From: Clostridia bacterium
Lineage (GTDB): Bacteria > Bacillota > Clostridia > Oscillospirales > CAG-272
DNA length: 64,000 nt
Reading direction: 5' to 3'
Assembly: GCA_017503325.1 (NCBI GenBank)
Contig: JAFVTI010000047.1
Coordinates: forward strand, 54,194-118,193
In this document: one piece after another, positions 24,514-33,592 of the stretch
Position numbering within the stretch: position 1 is the first letter of the stretch
Layout: each line of letters starts with the position of its first letter
The notes under the pieces: model-generated
Database searches by the model: none
The model's input: the letters and a program-made list of their open reading frames with translations, nothing else
Told to the model about the DNA's origin: nothing
Made by a program: the position numbers and the translations under genes

Positions 24514-26142
24514 TTAATCTTCCTGTGCGCTCTCTAAGATCTCGTCGATCACCGAGGACTCGGCCGTCTTGCCGTCACACTCAAAGAGCACCTTGTTTTC
24601 CGTGATGGATGCGCCAAGCAGCCCCGACAGAATACTGCACAGCGTGGGAACGGCATTGTAGCTCTTGGCCATCTGAATATCAAAGTCCGAGCCGAATTTC
24701 AGCACCACGCATCCGCTCTGATCGGTATATGCCTTTGCGCCAAAATAGAAGGCTGCCGGCAGAGGATTTGCCTTGTTGAGCTTTTCCAGCACCTCTGCCC
24801 AGACGCGCAAGGGACGAAGCACTCTCTTCTCCCCCTCGGCTGCGGGCTGTGGCTTAGGAGCCTGTGCCTTTTTGGGGGCGGGAGCAGATTCCATGGCGCG
24901 GTCTGCGTCCGATTTCGTGTGATCAACCTTCGGCTGTGCCGAAACATTCACCCCTGCGGTCGTTGACGCGGGCGCGGGGGCAATATTGATCTGCCCGAAG
25001 GCGATTTTATCTTCAAGTGCCGCAATACGCGCAAGCAGAGCCTCGGGAGAGGTCTCCAGCTCGGGATCGCACATGCGCACAAGCGTGGTTTCTGCCACGA
25101 TCCTCTTGATGGCGTTGGCTCTTTGCATGGAAAGGTAAGCCTGCTCCAAGAGCGTACTGTGATACAGCAGCGTTTGCGCCGAAAAAGGCTTTGCAAGCTC
25201 CTTCATGGCAGCAAGCTCGCTGTCGGTCAGGTCAAGATAGGACGCTGCGTCCTTAGCGGTGCGCAGCACCAGCATTTCACGGTAAAGCGTGATCAGATCC
25301 TGCCAGAAGATGGCAATATCCTTGGAGGACTGCACGATAGCGTCGATCTGCGCAAACAGCGCGTCAAAATCGCGCTCTCTGATGGCCTTGACCGTTTGCA
25401 TCATGCTGTCTCTGCCTGTCGAGCCTGCGGTCTCGTTGACCACCTGGGGCGTGATGTGCGCGCCCGTGCCTGCGCAAAGCTCAAGAAGGCTGATCGCGTC
25501 ACGCATACCACCCTGCGCCATACGGCCAAGCAGCACGGCAGCCTCGGGATCCAGCGAGATCCCCTCTTGTCCCGCAATGTAAGAAAGGCGGTTGGCAAGC
25601 ACGGGTGTGGCGATACGGCGGAAATCATATCGTTGGCAGCGCGAGATAATGGTAGCGGGCAGCTTTTGCAGCTCGGTGGTTGCCAAGATGAACACCACGT
25701 ATTCGGGCGGTTCCTCCAGCGTTTTGAGCAGCGCGTTGAACGCACTTGCCGAGAGCATATGTACCTCATCGATGATATACACGCGCTTTTTAAGCGTTGT
25801 GGGCGCGTAGACCACCTCGTCGCGGATATCGCGAATGTTGTCTACGCCGTTGTTGGAGGCTGCGTCCATTTCAAGCACGTCGGTCGCCGCACCCGATTCG
25901 ATCGAGCGGCAGGAATCGCAGACAAGGCAAGGCGAGCCGTTTACGGGCTGCTCGCAGTTGACCGCCTTGGCAAGGATCTTTGCGCAGGTGGTCTTACCCG
26001 TTCCGCGCGATCCGCAAAACAGATATGCATGAGAAAGCCCGCCCGTCCTTGCCTGATACTGCAAAATAGACGTGACGTGCTCCTGACCGCAAACGTCCTC
26101 AAAGCGTTGCGGACGCCATTTTCTGTAAAGTGCCTGATGCAT
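24514..26142 (-). CDS. dnaX: DNA polymerase III subunit gamma/tau
   Basis: The 542-residue clamp-loader ATPase has MHQALYRKWRPQRFEDVCGQEHV, Walker A GSRGTGKTT (residues 44-52), a zinc site with Cys72, 75 and 78, Walker B IIDEVHMLS, and a C-terminal tau-like region after a Pro/Ala/Lys-rich linker. The start at 26142 follows GGAGGTAATT; an upstream ATG contains that GGAGG and is rejected. No canonical A-AAA-AAG frameshift heptamer was found in the linker. Confidence 0.95.
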   Translation of the reverse strand: MHQALYRKWRPQRFEDVCGQEHVTSILQYQARTGGLSHAYLFCGSRGTGKTTCAKILAKAVNCEQPVNGSPCLVCDSCRSIESGAATDVLEMDAASNNGVDNIRDIRDEVVYAPTTLKKRVYIIDEVHMLSASAFNALLKTLEEPPEYVVFILATTELQKLPATIISRCQRYDFRRIATPVLANRLSYIAGQEGISLDPEAAVLLGRMAQGGMRDAISLLELCAGTGAHITPQVVNETAGSTGRDSMMQTVKAIRERDFDALFAQIDAIVQSSKDIAIFWQDLITLYREMLVLRTAKDAASYLDLTDSELAAMKELAKPFSAQTLLYHSTLLEQAYLSMQRANAIKRIVAETTLVRMCDPELETSPEALLARIAALEDKIAFGQINIAPAPASTTAGVNVSAQPKVDHTKSDADRAMESAPAPKKAQAPKPQPAAEGEKRVLRPLRVWAEVLEKLNKANPLPAAFYFGAKAYTDQSGCVVLKFGSDFDIQMAKSYNAVPTLCSILSGLLGASITENKVLFECDGKTAESSVIDEILESAQED

Positions 26143-26213
26143 AATTACCTCCATAAAAAACAGCACCTTGCCGCAAAACAAGACCATACACCTCAAAATC
26201 GAACGTCGCCCCT

Positions 26214-26482
26214 ACGCGATCTTCGTACCTCCTGCTCAAAACAGGCAACCTCACGGCACACCGAGGTAACCGCTTAATGCTGCTTGGTTCCCCACCTGAC
26301 ATGGTTCACAGCCCCCGATTGCGTAAGACCCATTTCTCAACACAGCAGATACGACTCTTGTATTCGTAAAGGTTCAATCCTCAGAAGAGGGATCCACCCC
26401 TGCTGTAGCGGATTTCAGGTACAGGGCTCCGCTGCTTCCCCGGCTGGTATGGCCTTATTTCACAGCATGATGCTGTAGCCCT
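26214..26482 (-). ncRNA. ffs: Signal recognition particle RNA (large, Bacillus type)
   Basis: The minus strand contains the domain IV apex CATGTCAGGTGGGG followed by AACCAAGCAGCA (26278-26302), with a GGAA tetraloop. The usual CC/GG pair is replaced by GG/CC, a compensatory change. The length of about 270 bases and the 5' GGGCTACAGCA hairpins fit the Alu-containing SRP RNA of Firmicutes, and the position just upstream of dnaX is characteristic. Ends are approximate. The promoter at 26485-26514 fits the 5' end. Confidence 0.9.
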
Positions 26483-26484
26483 GC

Positions 26485-26514
26485 TATTATACCACAACCA
26501 AGATAGAATTGCAA
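26485..26514 (-). promoter_or_regulatory. Promoter of the SRP RNA
   Basis: Minus strand TTGCAA, 18-bp spacer, TATAAT. It may also serve dnaX by read-through. Confidence 0.7.
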
Positions 26515-26628
26515 GTCTTTTTACGAATTTTTCACAAATCCATCATTTCTCCCGACACCTTGTGCGCAAATCCCCCACCGCTTATGCAGTATGATAGAGA
26601 TATCTCAAAAAAGAAAGGAGACTTAAGC

Positions 26629-27360
26629 ATGAGATATTTCAAGGTTCTTCCCTTTGCGCTTGCCTGCTTGCTGCTGCTCAGCTTCTGCGCGGGCTGCGGG
26701 GACAAGCAAACCAACACCGACACCCCTAATCAGCAGGAGCAGCAAACCGAGCAGCCAAGCGGCAACCAGAGCGTGGCAGACGACGTATACCGCGAGCAGC
26801 TGGCGTATTACGAGCAGATGGTGATCGAGCTGCAGGACGAGATCTTAGCGCTCAAGCAGCAGCATTACGTGGACGCCTTTGCCTACGAGCAGACCATTGC
26901 GCAGCTCGAAGCGCAGCTGCAGGCACTTGACACAAGCGTTTCAGCAAAGCCCGAGCAGCCTACAAATCAGCCCGAGCAGGCACCGCCCGCATCCGAATTT
27001 ACATATGAGGTCAATAACGGTACGGCCACGCTGACCTCCTACACGGGCAATGCCACCGAAGTGGTCGTGCCTTCGGAAATCGACGGCTACGCGGTCACGG
27101 CACTTGGAGATAATCTGTTCAAGGACAGCAGCGTGACAAGCGTGACCCTGCCCGCATCGGTGACAAGCATCGGGTGGTTTGCGTTTTACGGCTGCGCTGC
27201 CCTGCAAACGGTCACGCTTGGCGAGGCGGTCACCACCATCGGCTACGCCGCCTTTGACGGCTGCCCCAAGTCCATGACCATCTGCGGCGTCGCGGGATCG
27301 TATGCGGAAAAGTATGCTGCAAGCTATGGTCTGCAGTTCCAACGTAGGGGCGATCAGTGA
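26629..27360 (+). CDS. Lipoprotein with coiled coil and BspA-type leucine-rich repeats
   Basis: The 243-residue protein has a lipoprotein signal (LACLLLLSFC/AGC), a Gln/Thr-rich spacer, and a coiled coil around residues 55-100 (YYEQMVIELQDEILALKQQ). After a Pro/Glu-rich linker come two to three BspA/LRR_5-type repeats (VTSIGWFAFYGCAALQTVTLGEAVTTIGYAAFDGC). It is predicted to be surface-exposed. The last residues, RRGDQ, and the stop codon are supplied by a palindromic repeat at 27343-27366, so the original C-terminus has been replaced or extended. AGAAAGGAG precedes the ATG. Confidence 0.82.
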   Translation: MRYFKVLPFALACLLLLSFCAGCGDKQTNTDTPNQQEQQTEQPSGNQSVADDVYREQLAYYEQMVIELQDEILALKQQHYVDAFAYEQTIAQLEAQLQALDTSVSAKPEQPTNQPEQAPPASEFTYEVNNGTATLTSYTGNATEVVVPSEIDGYAVTALGDNLFKDSSVTSVTLPASVTSIGWFAFYGCAALQTVTLGEAVTTIGYAAFDGCPKSMTICGVAGSYAEKYAASYGLQFQRRGDQ

Positions 27361-27366
27361 TCGCCC
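27343..27366. repeat. Palindromic repeat overlapping the 3' end of the LRR lipoprotein
   Basis: CGTAG followed by GGGCGATCA-G-TGATCGCCC. Related palindromes with a CCCTACG/CGTAGGG edge occur at 6580-6605, 26205-26218, 33853-33876 and 51258-51280. Confidence 0.8.
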
Positions 27367-27500
27367 GAGGGCGCACCAATTTCGGCTTTGCCGAAATATT
27401 ATGCCCCAATAAATAACCCTGAAAGCTCTGTGCTGCGTCGACAACTTGGCGCAGCACCTTTTTGTTTGAGTGTACCCGATCCGACAACAAAGCAGAAAGG

Positions 27501-27851
27501 ATGCGCACAAATAAGCCTTGCCCCGCTGGGGAAGGTGGCGCCGCAGGCGACGGATGAGGTCCCCATAAAACCGCTCAAAACAAACTTGGATGCCTATCCC
27601 ATGGGATGGCAGAACCCTTACTCCCTTCAGGGAGTCGGAGCGAAGCGACGGAGGGTGCTTTGTGTTATTGTTTGGAAATCTGATATCTCAACGCATTTTT
27701 TACCCTCTGCATCTCCCTTTAGGGAGAAAGGGTTTAGTTGCCCTATGGGCAACTCCCAAAAAATATATCAGAGCGGTTTTATGGGGACCTCATCCGTCGC
27801 AAGCTTGCGTATGCCACCTTCCCCAGCGGGGCAAGGCTTTTTGCGCGTCCT
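27501..27851. repeat. MITE-like element with long terminal inverted repeats
   Basis: Arms 27513-27576 and 27771-27839 are inverted copies sharing AAGCCTTGCCCCGCTGGGGA, AGGTGGC, GCGACGGATGAGG and the TCCCCATAAAACCGCTC end. They differ only by a short insert. A similarity of GATGCGC and GACGCGC extends just outside them. The 195-bp centre has smaller palindromes and no supported gene. A partial copy occurs near 51493-51560. Confidence 0.85.
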
Positions 27852-27968
27852 CATCACATGCTCATCCCAACAAGGTAAAGCTTAGCAGCGCGCGCCCTAT
27901 CGTTTGTGCACTCTTTTTGGTGACTATTTTGGTTGAATTTCTCATCCAAATATTCAAACACCGCGTTA

Positions 27969-27997
27969 TTGCTTATTTGGAGCTCTCATGCTACAAT
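27969..27997 (+). promoter_or_regulatory. Promoter of the 28023 regulator
   Basis: TTGCTT, 17-bp spacer, TACAAT, 26 bp upstream of the start. Confidence 0.65.
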
Positions 27998-28022
27998 AAA
28001 TTTACACAAGGAGGGATCAAAC

Positions 28023-28550
28023 ATGGATATGAACAAGGTAGGTAATCAAATTCTGATTTTAAGAAAGCAAAAAGGGTTGACACAAAGTGAATTGGGGGAC
28101 AGATTATGTGTTTCCTATCAATCCGTCAGTAAATGGGAGCGTGGTGAAACACTACCGGACACCGCGATTCTTCCGAATCTTGCGCAAGTATTGGGCACAA
28201 CCATCGATTTTATTTTGTTAGGTGGAGAAAAAATGATTGAGTATCAAGGCAGTGTCAAAATCGCTGACTTAATAAAGGGATTGAAATCTCTTGAAAGCAT
28301 GGGCATTCTTCTTGGAAAGGAAAATATCATCTACCAATCAGCAATCAAAGGGATCAATACCAATATGAACGCAGACATAGAGGCCGCATTTGTTGATGAT
28401 TATGTATTTGAGGCGTTTTTAGCAGAATCCGCCATACAAAGCTTGATGATGGGCGCATACATTGATGTTACAGATGTAAAAAACACTTTCAAGCACGATC
28501 ATTTTAAGCAAATCGTATTAAAAAATTGTGCTAATCACGGCATAAAATAA
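28023..28550 (+). CDS. XRE family transcriptional regulator
   Basis: The 175-residue protein has an N-terminal XRE HTH (residues 7-62: LRKQKGLTQSELGDRLCVSYQSVSKWERGETLP). A C-terminal domain of about 100 residues is of unknown function (KIADLIKGLKSLESMGILLGKENIIYQ ... DDYVFEAFLAESAI), possibly ligand-binding or dimerising. AAGGAGGG lies 6 bases before the ATG. Its AT-rich codon use is unlike its neighbours, and it lies next to a MITE-like element, so acquisition by transfer is possible. Confidence 0.85.
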   Translation: MDMNKVGNQILILRKQKGLTQSELGDRLCVSYQSVSKWERGETLPDTAILPNLAQVLGTTIDFILLGGEKMIEYQGSVKIADLIKGLKSLESMGILLGKENIIYQSAIKGINTNMNADIEAAFVDDYVFEAFLAESAIQSLMMGAYIDVTDVKNTFKHDHFKQIVLKNCANHGIK

Positions 28551-28554
28551 GGAA

Positions 28555-28582
28555 ACGGACAGGTTTTCCCTGTCCGTCCTTT
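28555..28582. terminator. Terminator between convergent genes
   Basis: ACGGACAGG and CCTGTCCGT form a 9-bp stem followed by a T-rich tract; usable from either side. Confidence 0.8.
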
Positions 28583-28583
28583 T

Positions 28584-29534
28584 TCATTTCAGATCCACTC
28601 GGTTTCGTTGTTCCCCTTTTCGGAACGCATCAATATTCATGCAAATTTCGTCAAGGCATCTCTTTCGTGCCTCGAACGATGCCCAGGCCATGTGAGGCGT
28701 CAGACAGACGTTGGGCGCATCCTTGATCTCAAAAAACGGATGATCAACCGGGAACGGCTCTGTGCTGAACACGTCGCAGCCCATGCCGCTGATCTTACCA
28801 TCCTTGACCGCGTCCGCGACCGCTGCTTCATCCCAGACAGCACCGCGCGCGACGTTGATCACGATCGGTTTTCTTTCCATCATATCAATCTGCGCAGCGC
28901 CAATCATGCCGCGACTTTCGGCATTGAGCGGTGTATGCAGCGAAATGATATCCGACTCGCGCAGCAGCGTTTCAAGGTCGGTACACTCCTCACTGTCGGG
29001 ATTGCGCTTGTACGCTAAAACCTTGCAGCCAAATGCACGCGCGATCTCGCCCACCTTCTTGCCAATGTTGCCATATCCCACAATGCCCCAGGTTTTGCCG
29101 CAAAGCTCGTGGTACACGGGCACAAGCAGATTGGGACTGCCTTGGCGCGAATACCAGCCACTTGCGGTGGCAGCCGTATAAGTGGGCAGATGCGAGCAAA
29201 GGCTGAGCGCCATGGCAACGGTCAGCTGTGCCACGCTCTCGGTGGAGTACCCTACCACGTTGCACACGGCAATGCCCTTTTCGCGGCAGTAGGCCACGTC
29301 GATATTATCGTATCCCGTGGCAAAAATGCAGATCAGCCTGAGCGCATCGGCTGAGCTGAGTACCTCGGCGGTCAATTTGACCTTGTTGATGACTGCCACC
29401 TCGCAGCCCGCAAGTCGCTCCCGGACCTCGTCGGGCGTGCTTGCATCATATACGGTCAGCTCTCCAAAGGCGGAAAGCGGTGAATAATCCAGATCATTAC
29501 CAATGCTGGCCTTATCAAAAACGGTAATCTTCAT
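28584..29534 (-). CDS. D-2-hydroxyacid dehydrogenase
   Basis: The 316-residue protein has the NAD-binding GIVGYGNIG (residues 150-158) and the catalytic set Arg230 (NVARG), Glu259 (STEPF) and His281 (TPHMAWAS) of the D-isomer 2-hydroxyacid dehydrogenase family. Close families include hydroxypyruvate/glycerate dehydrogenases; the exact substrate cannot be assigned. It is transcribed alone from the promoter at 29563-29591. Confidence 0.9.
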   Translation of the reverse strand: MKITVFDKASIGNDLDYSPLSAFGELTVYDASTPDEVRERLAGCEVAVINKVKLTAEVLSSADALRLICIFATGYDNIDVAYCREKGIAVCNVVGYSTESVAQLTVAMALSLCSHLPTYTAATASGWYSRQGSPNLLVPVYHELCGKTWGIVGYGNIGKKVGEIARAFGCKVLAYKRNPDSEECTDLETLLRESDIISLHTPLNAESRGMIGAAQIDMMERKPIVINVARGAVWDEAAVADAVKDGKISGMGCDVFSTEPFPVDHPFFEIKDAPNVCLTPHMAWASFEARKRCLDEICMNIDAFRKGEQRNRVDLK

Positions 29535-29562
29535 AGTAATCTCCTAATGGTTTCTGTCTTTC

Positions 29563-29591
29563 AGTATAGCAAATCACGCTCGATTTGTCAA
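29563..29591 (-). promoter_or_regulatory. Promoter of the hydroxyacid dehydrogenase
   Basis: Minus strand TTGACA, 17-bp spacer, TATACT, with AGGAG before the start codon. Confidence 0.8.
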
Positions 29592-29714
29592 GATTATGTG
29601 AATTTATTGAAAAAATCTCGCATCTTCACCAAAGTCTGTATGCATATTCATAATAATGTCACATTTGTATTCTATAATTACCGTGAATTTTTATTTCATA
29701 AAAGAGGAAATCGC

Positions 29715-32700
29715 ATGCTTCAACTTAAAAACATTGTCAAAACCTATACTGTTGGAGATACGGTCGTCCACGCTCTGAACGGCATTTCGCTCAACTTCCG
29801 CAACAGCGAATTCGTTTCGATCTTAGGCCCTTCGGGCTGTGGCAAGACCACGACTTTGAATATCATCGGCGGCCTGGACCGCTACACCTCGGGTGACTTG
29901 CTGATCAACGGCAAATCCACCACCATGTACAAGGACCGTGACTGGGATACCTACCGTAACCACTCGATCGGCTTTGTATTCCAAAGCTACAACCTGATCC
30001 CCCACCAGAGCGTGCTCTCCAACGTAGAGCTTGCGCTGACCGTTTCGGGCGTGCCCAAGGCCGAGCGTCGCCGCCGCGCTCGTGAGGCGCTGGAGAAGGT
30101 GGGACTTGGCGATCAGCTAAGCAAACGTCCCTCTCAGATGTCGGGCGGTCAGATGCAGCGTGTGTCCATCGCACGAGCACTTGTCAACGACCCCGATATC
30201 CTTCTGGCCGACGAGCCGACCGGTGCACTGGATACAGTCACCAGCGTACAGATCATGGAGCTGCTCAAGGAGATCTCCAAGGATAAGTTAGTCATCATGG
30301 TCACGCATAACCCCGAGCTTGCAGAGACGTATTCCACCAGAATCGTGCAGCTGCGTGACGGCAATCTGATCGGCGACTCGGATCCTTACGAGCCGACCGA
30401 GCAGGAAATCCACGCCGCACGCACCGCACCTCCCAAGGTGGCCAAGGGCAAGGCGAGAATGTCCACCAAAACAGCCTTCTCTCTCTCGCTCAACAACCTC
30501 ATGACCAAAAAAGCCCGTACCTTCCTGACCTCCTTTGCGGGAAGTATCGGTATCATCGGTATCGCGCTCATTCTTTCCCTTTCCACCGGTATCAATAACT
30601 TTATCGATCACGTACAGGAGGATACGCTTTCCACCTACCCCATCACCATTTACAAAACCGAGCAGGACTATTCCGCACTGATCGGTGCTATGCAGCAGAC
30701 GCAGGAAAATGTGGAAAACCGTATTCCCGATGATCAAACAGTTTGGATCGACGACTCACTCAATCACTTTGTCTCTGCCTCCACCTCAAGAATTGAGAAC
30801 AATCTGACCGATTTCAAAGCGTTCTTGGATGATCACGAGGAAGAGCTTGCACAGTACGTATCAGATATCCGATATACCTACAACTACACGCTCAAGGTGT
30901 ATTCCGCGGACGGAAAGACACAGGTCAATCCCACCACGATTTTCGAGAATATGGGTCCTGCTATGGGCGGTATATCCGATATGATGGGAACTTTGGGCAG
31001 TATGTCCGGTGGTTTTACCATCTTTGAGCAGATGATCGACAACGAGGAGCTGATCCAGTCACAGTACGAGCTGGTTGGCAAAAACAGCGAATGGGCAGAC
31101 GATCCTACCGAGATCATGCTGGTGCTGGATAAAAACAACGCCATCAGCAATATGACGCTGTATATGCTTGGGCTGCAGGATCAATCTGAAATTTCGGACA
31201 TCCTGATCAACATCTTTACAGATCCCGATTACGAAATTCCCACGATCGATCCTTATCAGGTGGATGACTTTATCGGTATGACCTTCCTGGTCGTTCCGGA
31301 CAGTGCCTACTATTACGAATCCGAGGAGACCTTCACCGTAGACGGCAAGGTACACCATATCTGGAAGGATATCCGCAACGACGCCGACTATGACGCCGAG
31401 AAATTTGTCAAGGAAAACGGCGTGGAGATCACCATCTCGGGTCTGATCCGTCCCTCCGCGAACGCCATGGCTGCATCTATCGGCTCTCCCATCGCATACA
31501 ACACCTCCCTGCAGACGTATATGCAGGAAATCATACGCGAAAGTGACGTAGTCCGCGCACAGGAAAAGTTGCCCGGTTACGATATCACCACCGGCCTGGA
31601 GTTTGACGAGGGACAATACCTCGGTCTTTCGGACAAGGAAAAGGCAGAGCTGTTTGACGGTTTTATCAAGGATAACGACCAGGTAATCATCCAGATCATG
31701 CTTGATTATATCAAGGCAGCCGAAGAAGATCAGGATCAGAATTCCGAAATCGCAGGCATGAGCCGCGACGATAAGATCAATTTCGTCATGGAGCAATTTG
31801 CCACGCTTGCACAAACGCATCCCGACATTTACAAATCCATTATGCTGGGCATGATGAAGCAGACTATGGGTGATGCCTATAACAGCTACGCAAGCTATTT
31901 CGAAAGCATGACCGCTGAGCAGCTGGGAGCACTCATGGCGCAATCCGGCGGGTCTGCAACCGAAAGCGAAAAGGCACTGCGCGGATATCTGCAGAGCCTT
32001 AGCGACGAGGATCTGAACGCAATGGTCACCAAGATCAAGACAGGCAGCCAGGATTCCACCGACATCCGTGACAGATATACCGACGAGCAGCTGGTACAGG
32101 CATTTGAGGAAACCTACGCCGCATATAACGACTCCCAGAAGGCAATTCTTTACGATGAATATATGCCGAATATGCTTTCCCCCAACAGTATGGACCGTAT
32201 CATGAGCATGTTTGGCTGGTATCTGGACGAAAAGCCGGCATCCATCAGCATTTACTCCAAGGATTTTGCAGCCAAGGATTACATTACGGCCCTGATCGAT
32301 CAGTATAATCAAGACGCAGAGGACGAGGGCATGGAAGAAAACGTCATCCATTATACCGACATGATCGGTCTTATGATGTCCTCGATCACCATTATCATTG
32401 ACGTCATTTCCTACGTGCTGATCGCGTTCGTTTCGATCTCACTGGTGGTTTCCTCCATCATGATCGGTATCATCACCTATATCTCGGTGCTGGAGCGTAC
32501 CAAGGAGATCGGTATCCTGCGCTCGATCGGTGCATCCAAGGGCGATATTGCCAAGGTGTTCAATGCTGAAACTACCATCGTCGGCTTTACAGCCGGTATG
32601 ATCGGTATTATCGTCACCATTTTGCTCAACTTCCCGATCAGCTGGATCGTGCAAGAGCTTTCCGGTATGTCGGGTATCAATGCGGTGCTTCCCTGGTGGG

Positions 32701-32810
32701 GTGGTGTCGGACTGGTTGCGATCAGTATGATCCTGACGCTGATTGCAGGCTTGTTCCCTGCAACGCTTGCATCCAAGAAGGATCCCGTAGAAGCATTGAG
32801 AACCGAGTAA
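29715..32810 (+). CDS. MacB-type ABC transporter, ATPase and FtsX permease in one chain
   Basis: The 1031-residue protein starts with an ABC ATPase (residues 1-230: Walker A GPSGCGKTTT, signature MSGGQMQRVS, Walker B ILLADEPTG). A membrane helix at about 275-300 follows, then a large external region of about 560 residues. At the C-terminus are three FtsX-type helices (VISYVLIAFVSISLVVSSIM, VLERTKEIGILRSIGASKGDI, ending ATLASKKDPVEALRTE). The topology is that of MacB-like mechanotransmission ABC systems, which power extracytoplasmic processes rather than classic transport. No partner protein is adjacent. The start at 29715 follows GAGGAAA. Confidence 0.9.
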   Translation: MLQLKNIVKTYTVGDTVVHALNGISLNFRNSEFVSILGPSGCGKTTTLNIIGGLDRYTSGDLLINGKSTTMYKDRDWDTYRNHSIGFVFQSYNLIPHQSVLSNVELALTVSGVPKAERRRRAREALEKVGLGDQLSKRPSQMSGGQMQRVSIARALVNDPDILLADEPTGALDTVTSVQIMELLKEISKDKLVIMVTHNPELAETYSTRIVQLRDGNLIGDSDPYEPTEQEIHAARTAPPKVAKGKARMSTKTAFSLSLNNLMTKKARTFLTSFAGSIGIIGIALILSLSTGINNFIDHVQEDTLSTYPITIYKTEQDYSALIGAMQQTQENVENRIPDDQTVWIDDSLNHFVSASTSRIENNLTDFKAFLDDHEEELAQYVSDIRYTYNYTLKVYSADGKTQVNPTTIFENMGPAMGGISDMMGTLGSMSGGFTIFEQMIDNEELIQSQYELVGKNSEWADDPTEIMLVLDKNNAISNMTLYMLGLQDQSEISDILINIFTDPDYEIPTIDPYQVDDFIGMTFLVVPDSAYYYESEETFTVDGKVHHIWKDIRNDADYDAEKFVKENGVEITISGLIRPSANAMAASIGSPIAYNTSLQTYMQEIIRESDVVRAQEKLPGYDITTGLEFDEGQYLGLSDKEKAELFDGFIKDNDQVIIQIMLDYIKAAEEDQDQNSEIAGMSRDDKINFVMEQFATLAQTHPDIYKSIMLGMMKQTMGDAYNSYASYFESMTAEQLGALMAQSGGSATESEKALRGYLQSLSDEDLNAMVTKIKTGSQDSTDIRDRYTDEQLVQAFEETYAAYNDSQKAILYDEYMPNMLSPNSMDRIMSMFGWYLDEKPASISIYSKDFAAKDYITALIDQYNQDAEDEGMEENVIHYTDMIGLMMSSITIIIDVISYVLIAFVSISLVVSSIMIGIITYISVLERTKEIGILRSIGASKGDIAKVFNAETTIVGFTAGMIGIIVTILLNFPISWIVQELSGMSGINAVLPWWGGVGLVAISMILTLIAGLFPATLASKKDPVEALRTE

Positions 32811-32841
32811 TCGGCCATCAATCAAAGAAAATATTCCCTTG

Positions 32842-32880
32842 CAAGGCAGGATTTGTCAAAAATCCTGCCTTGTTGTTTCG
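32842..32880 (+). terminator. Terminator after the MacB-type transporter
   Basis: CAAGGCAGGATTT pairs with AATCCTGCCTTG, followed by TTGTTTCG. Confidence 0.85.
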
Positions 32881-32908
32881 TACTGGTTTTGCTGACAGAT
32901 GTTGTGTG

Positions 32909-32937
32909 TTGACGCGGCAGGTGCGGCGTGTTAGAAT
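32909..32937 (+). promoter_or_regulatory. Promoter of the 32985 lipoprotein
   Basis: TTGACG, 17-bp spacer, TAGAAT, 47 bp before the start codon. Confidence 0.65.
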
Positions 32938-32984
32938 GTGAGCGTGGCAATCAAAGCCGCAATACTCACATAGGAGGATTCTTT

Positions 32985-33479
32985 ATGAAATCCAAAAAGG
33001 TACTCAAGATTTTACTTCCCATCCTGGGGGCAGTGGTGCTCGTCGCGGTTATCGTAGCGTGTGCTGCGACCGGCAAGGGCAATGACCATACAAATGAAAG
33101 CGATACGGACACGCAAGAAACGACCACACAGCAAAGCACAACCGCACCCGATTCAAGCGAGCAAGAGACCACGACGGCAGAGGATTCCACGACTGATCCA
33201 GACACTCAGGAAAGCACCACGCCCGAGCAAACTACGCCTGAGGCAACCACTCCGGAGCAGACCACTCCCGAGCAGACTACTCCCGAGCAAACTACTCCCG
33301 AGCAGACCACTCCCGAGCAAACTACTCCCGAGCAGTCCACGCAGCCCCCTGCCGAGGACAGCTCGGATGCAGGCAACGAGGATAGCTCTGATAGCGCATC
33401 CGACGGGGGTGCAGACTCCTCCGAGGGCGAGCAGACACCCGACGTTGACGACAATGGGGATGCTTCCGCAGCAGAATAA
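32985..33479 (+). CDS. Low-complexity lipoprotein with TTPEQ repeats
   Basis: The 164-residue protein has a hydrophobic N-terminus ending VIVAC, a plausible lipobox. After that it is a disordered acidic chain rich in Thr, Glu, Gln and Ser. About eight tandem TTPEQ units lie at residues 80-118, encoded by a 15-bp repeat (about 33216-33335). No folded domain is visible, so it looks like a stalk without a head; it could be a decayed or spacer-only member of the lipoprotein family seen at 42002, 39416 and 63838. TAGGAGGATT precedes the ATG. Confidence 0.75.
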   Translation: MKSKKVLKILLPILGAVVLVAVIVACAATGKGNDHTNESDTDTQETTTQQSTTAPDSSEQETTTAEDSTTDPDTQESTTPEQTTPEATTPEQTTPEQTTPEQTTPEQTTPEQTTPEQSTQPPAEDSSDAGNEDSSDSASDGGADSSEGEQTPDVDDNGDASAAE

Positions 33480-33554
33480 GGGCAAAAATAAGGCCGACAG
33501 AGATGTCGGTCTTGTTTTTTACACAAAAAAAGAAAAATAAATATCAAAAGGGGC

Positions 33555-33583
33555 TTGCATTTTCGATTTTGATGTGATATAAT
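33555..33583 (+). promoter_or_regulatory. Promoter of tRNA-Thr
   Basis: TTGCAT, 17-bp spacer, TATAAT, ending 9 bp before the mature tRNA. Confidence 0.8.
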
Positions 33584-33592
33584 AACAGGGTC

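Noticed and set aside
24840..24900. Possible programmed frameshift site for a short gamma form of dnaX
   Set aside because: Only CCCAAAAAGG is present (five A), not an in-frame A-AAA-AAG heptamer, and no clear downstream stem was found.
27388..28045. Two overlapping plus-strand frames of 150-165 residues
   Set aside because: They run through the MITE-like inverted repeats, lack ribosome-binding sites and have no recognisable domain.
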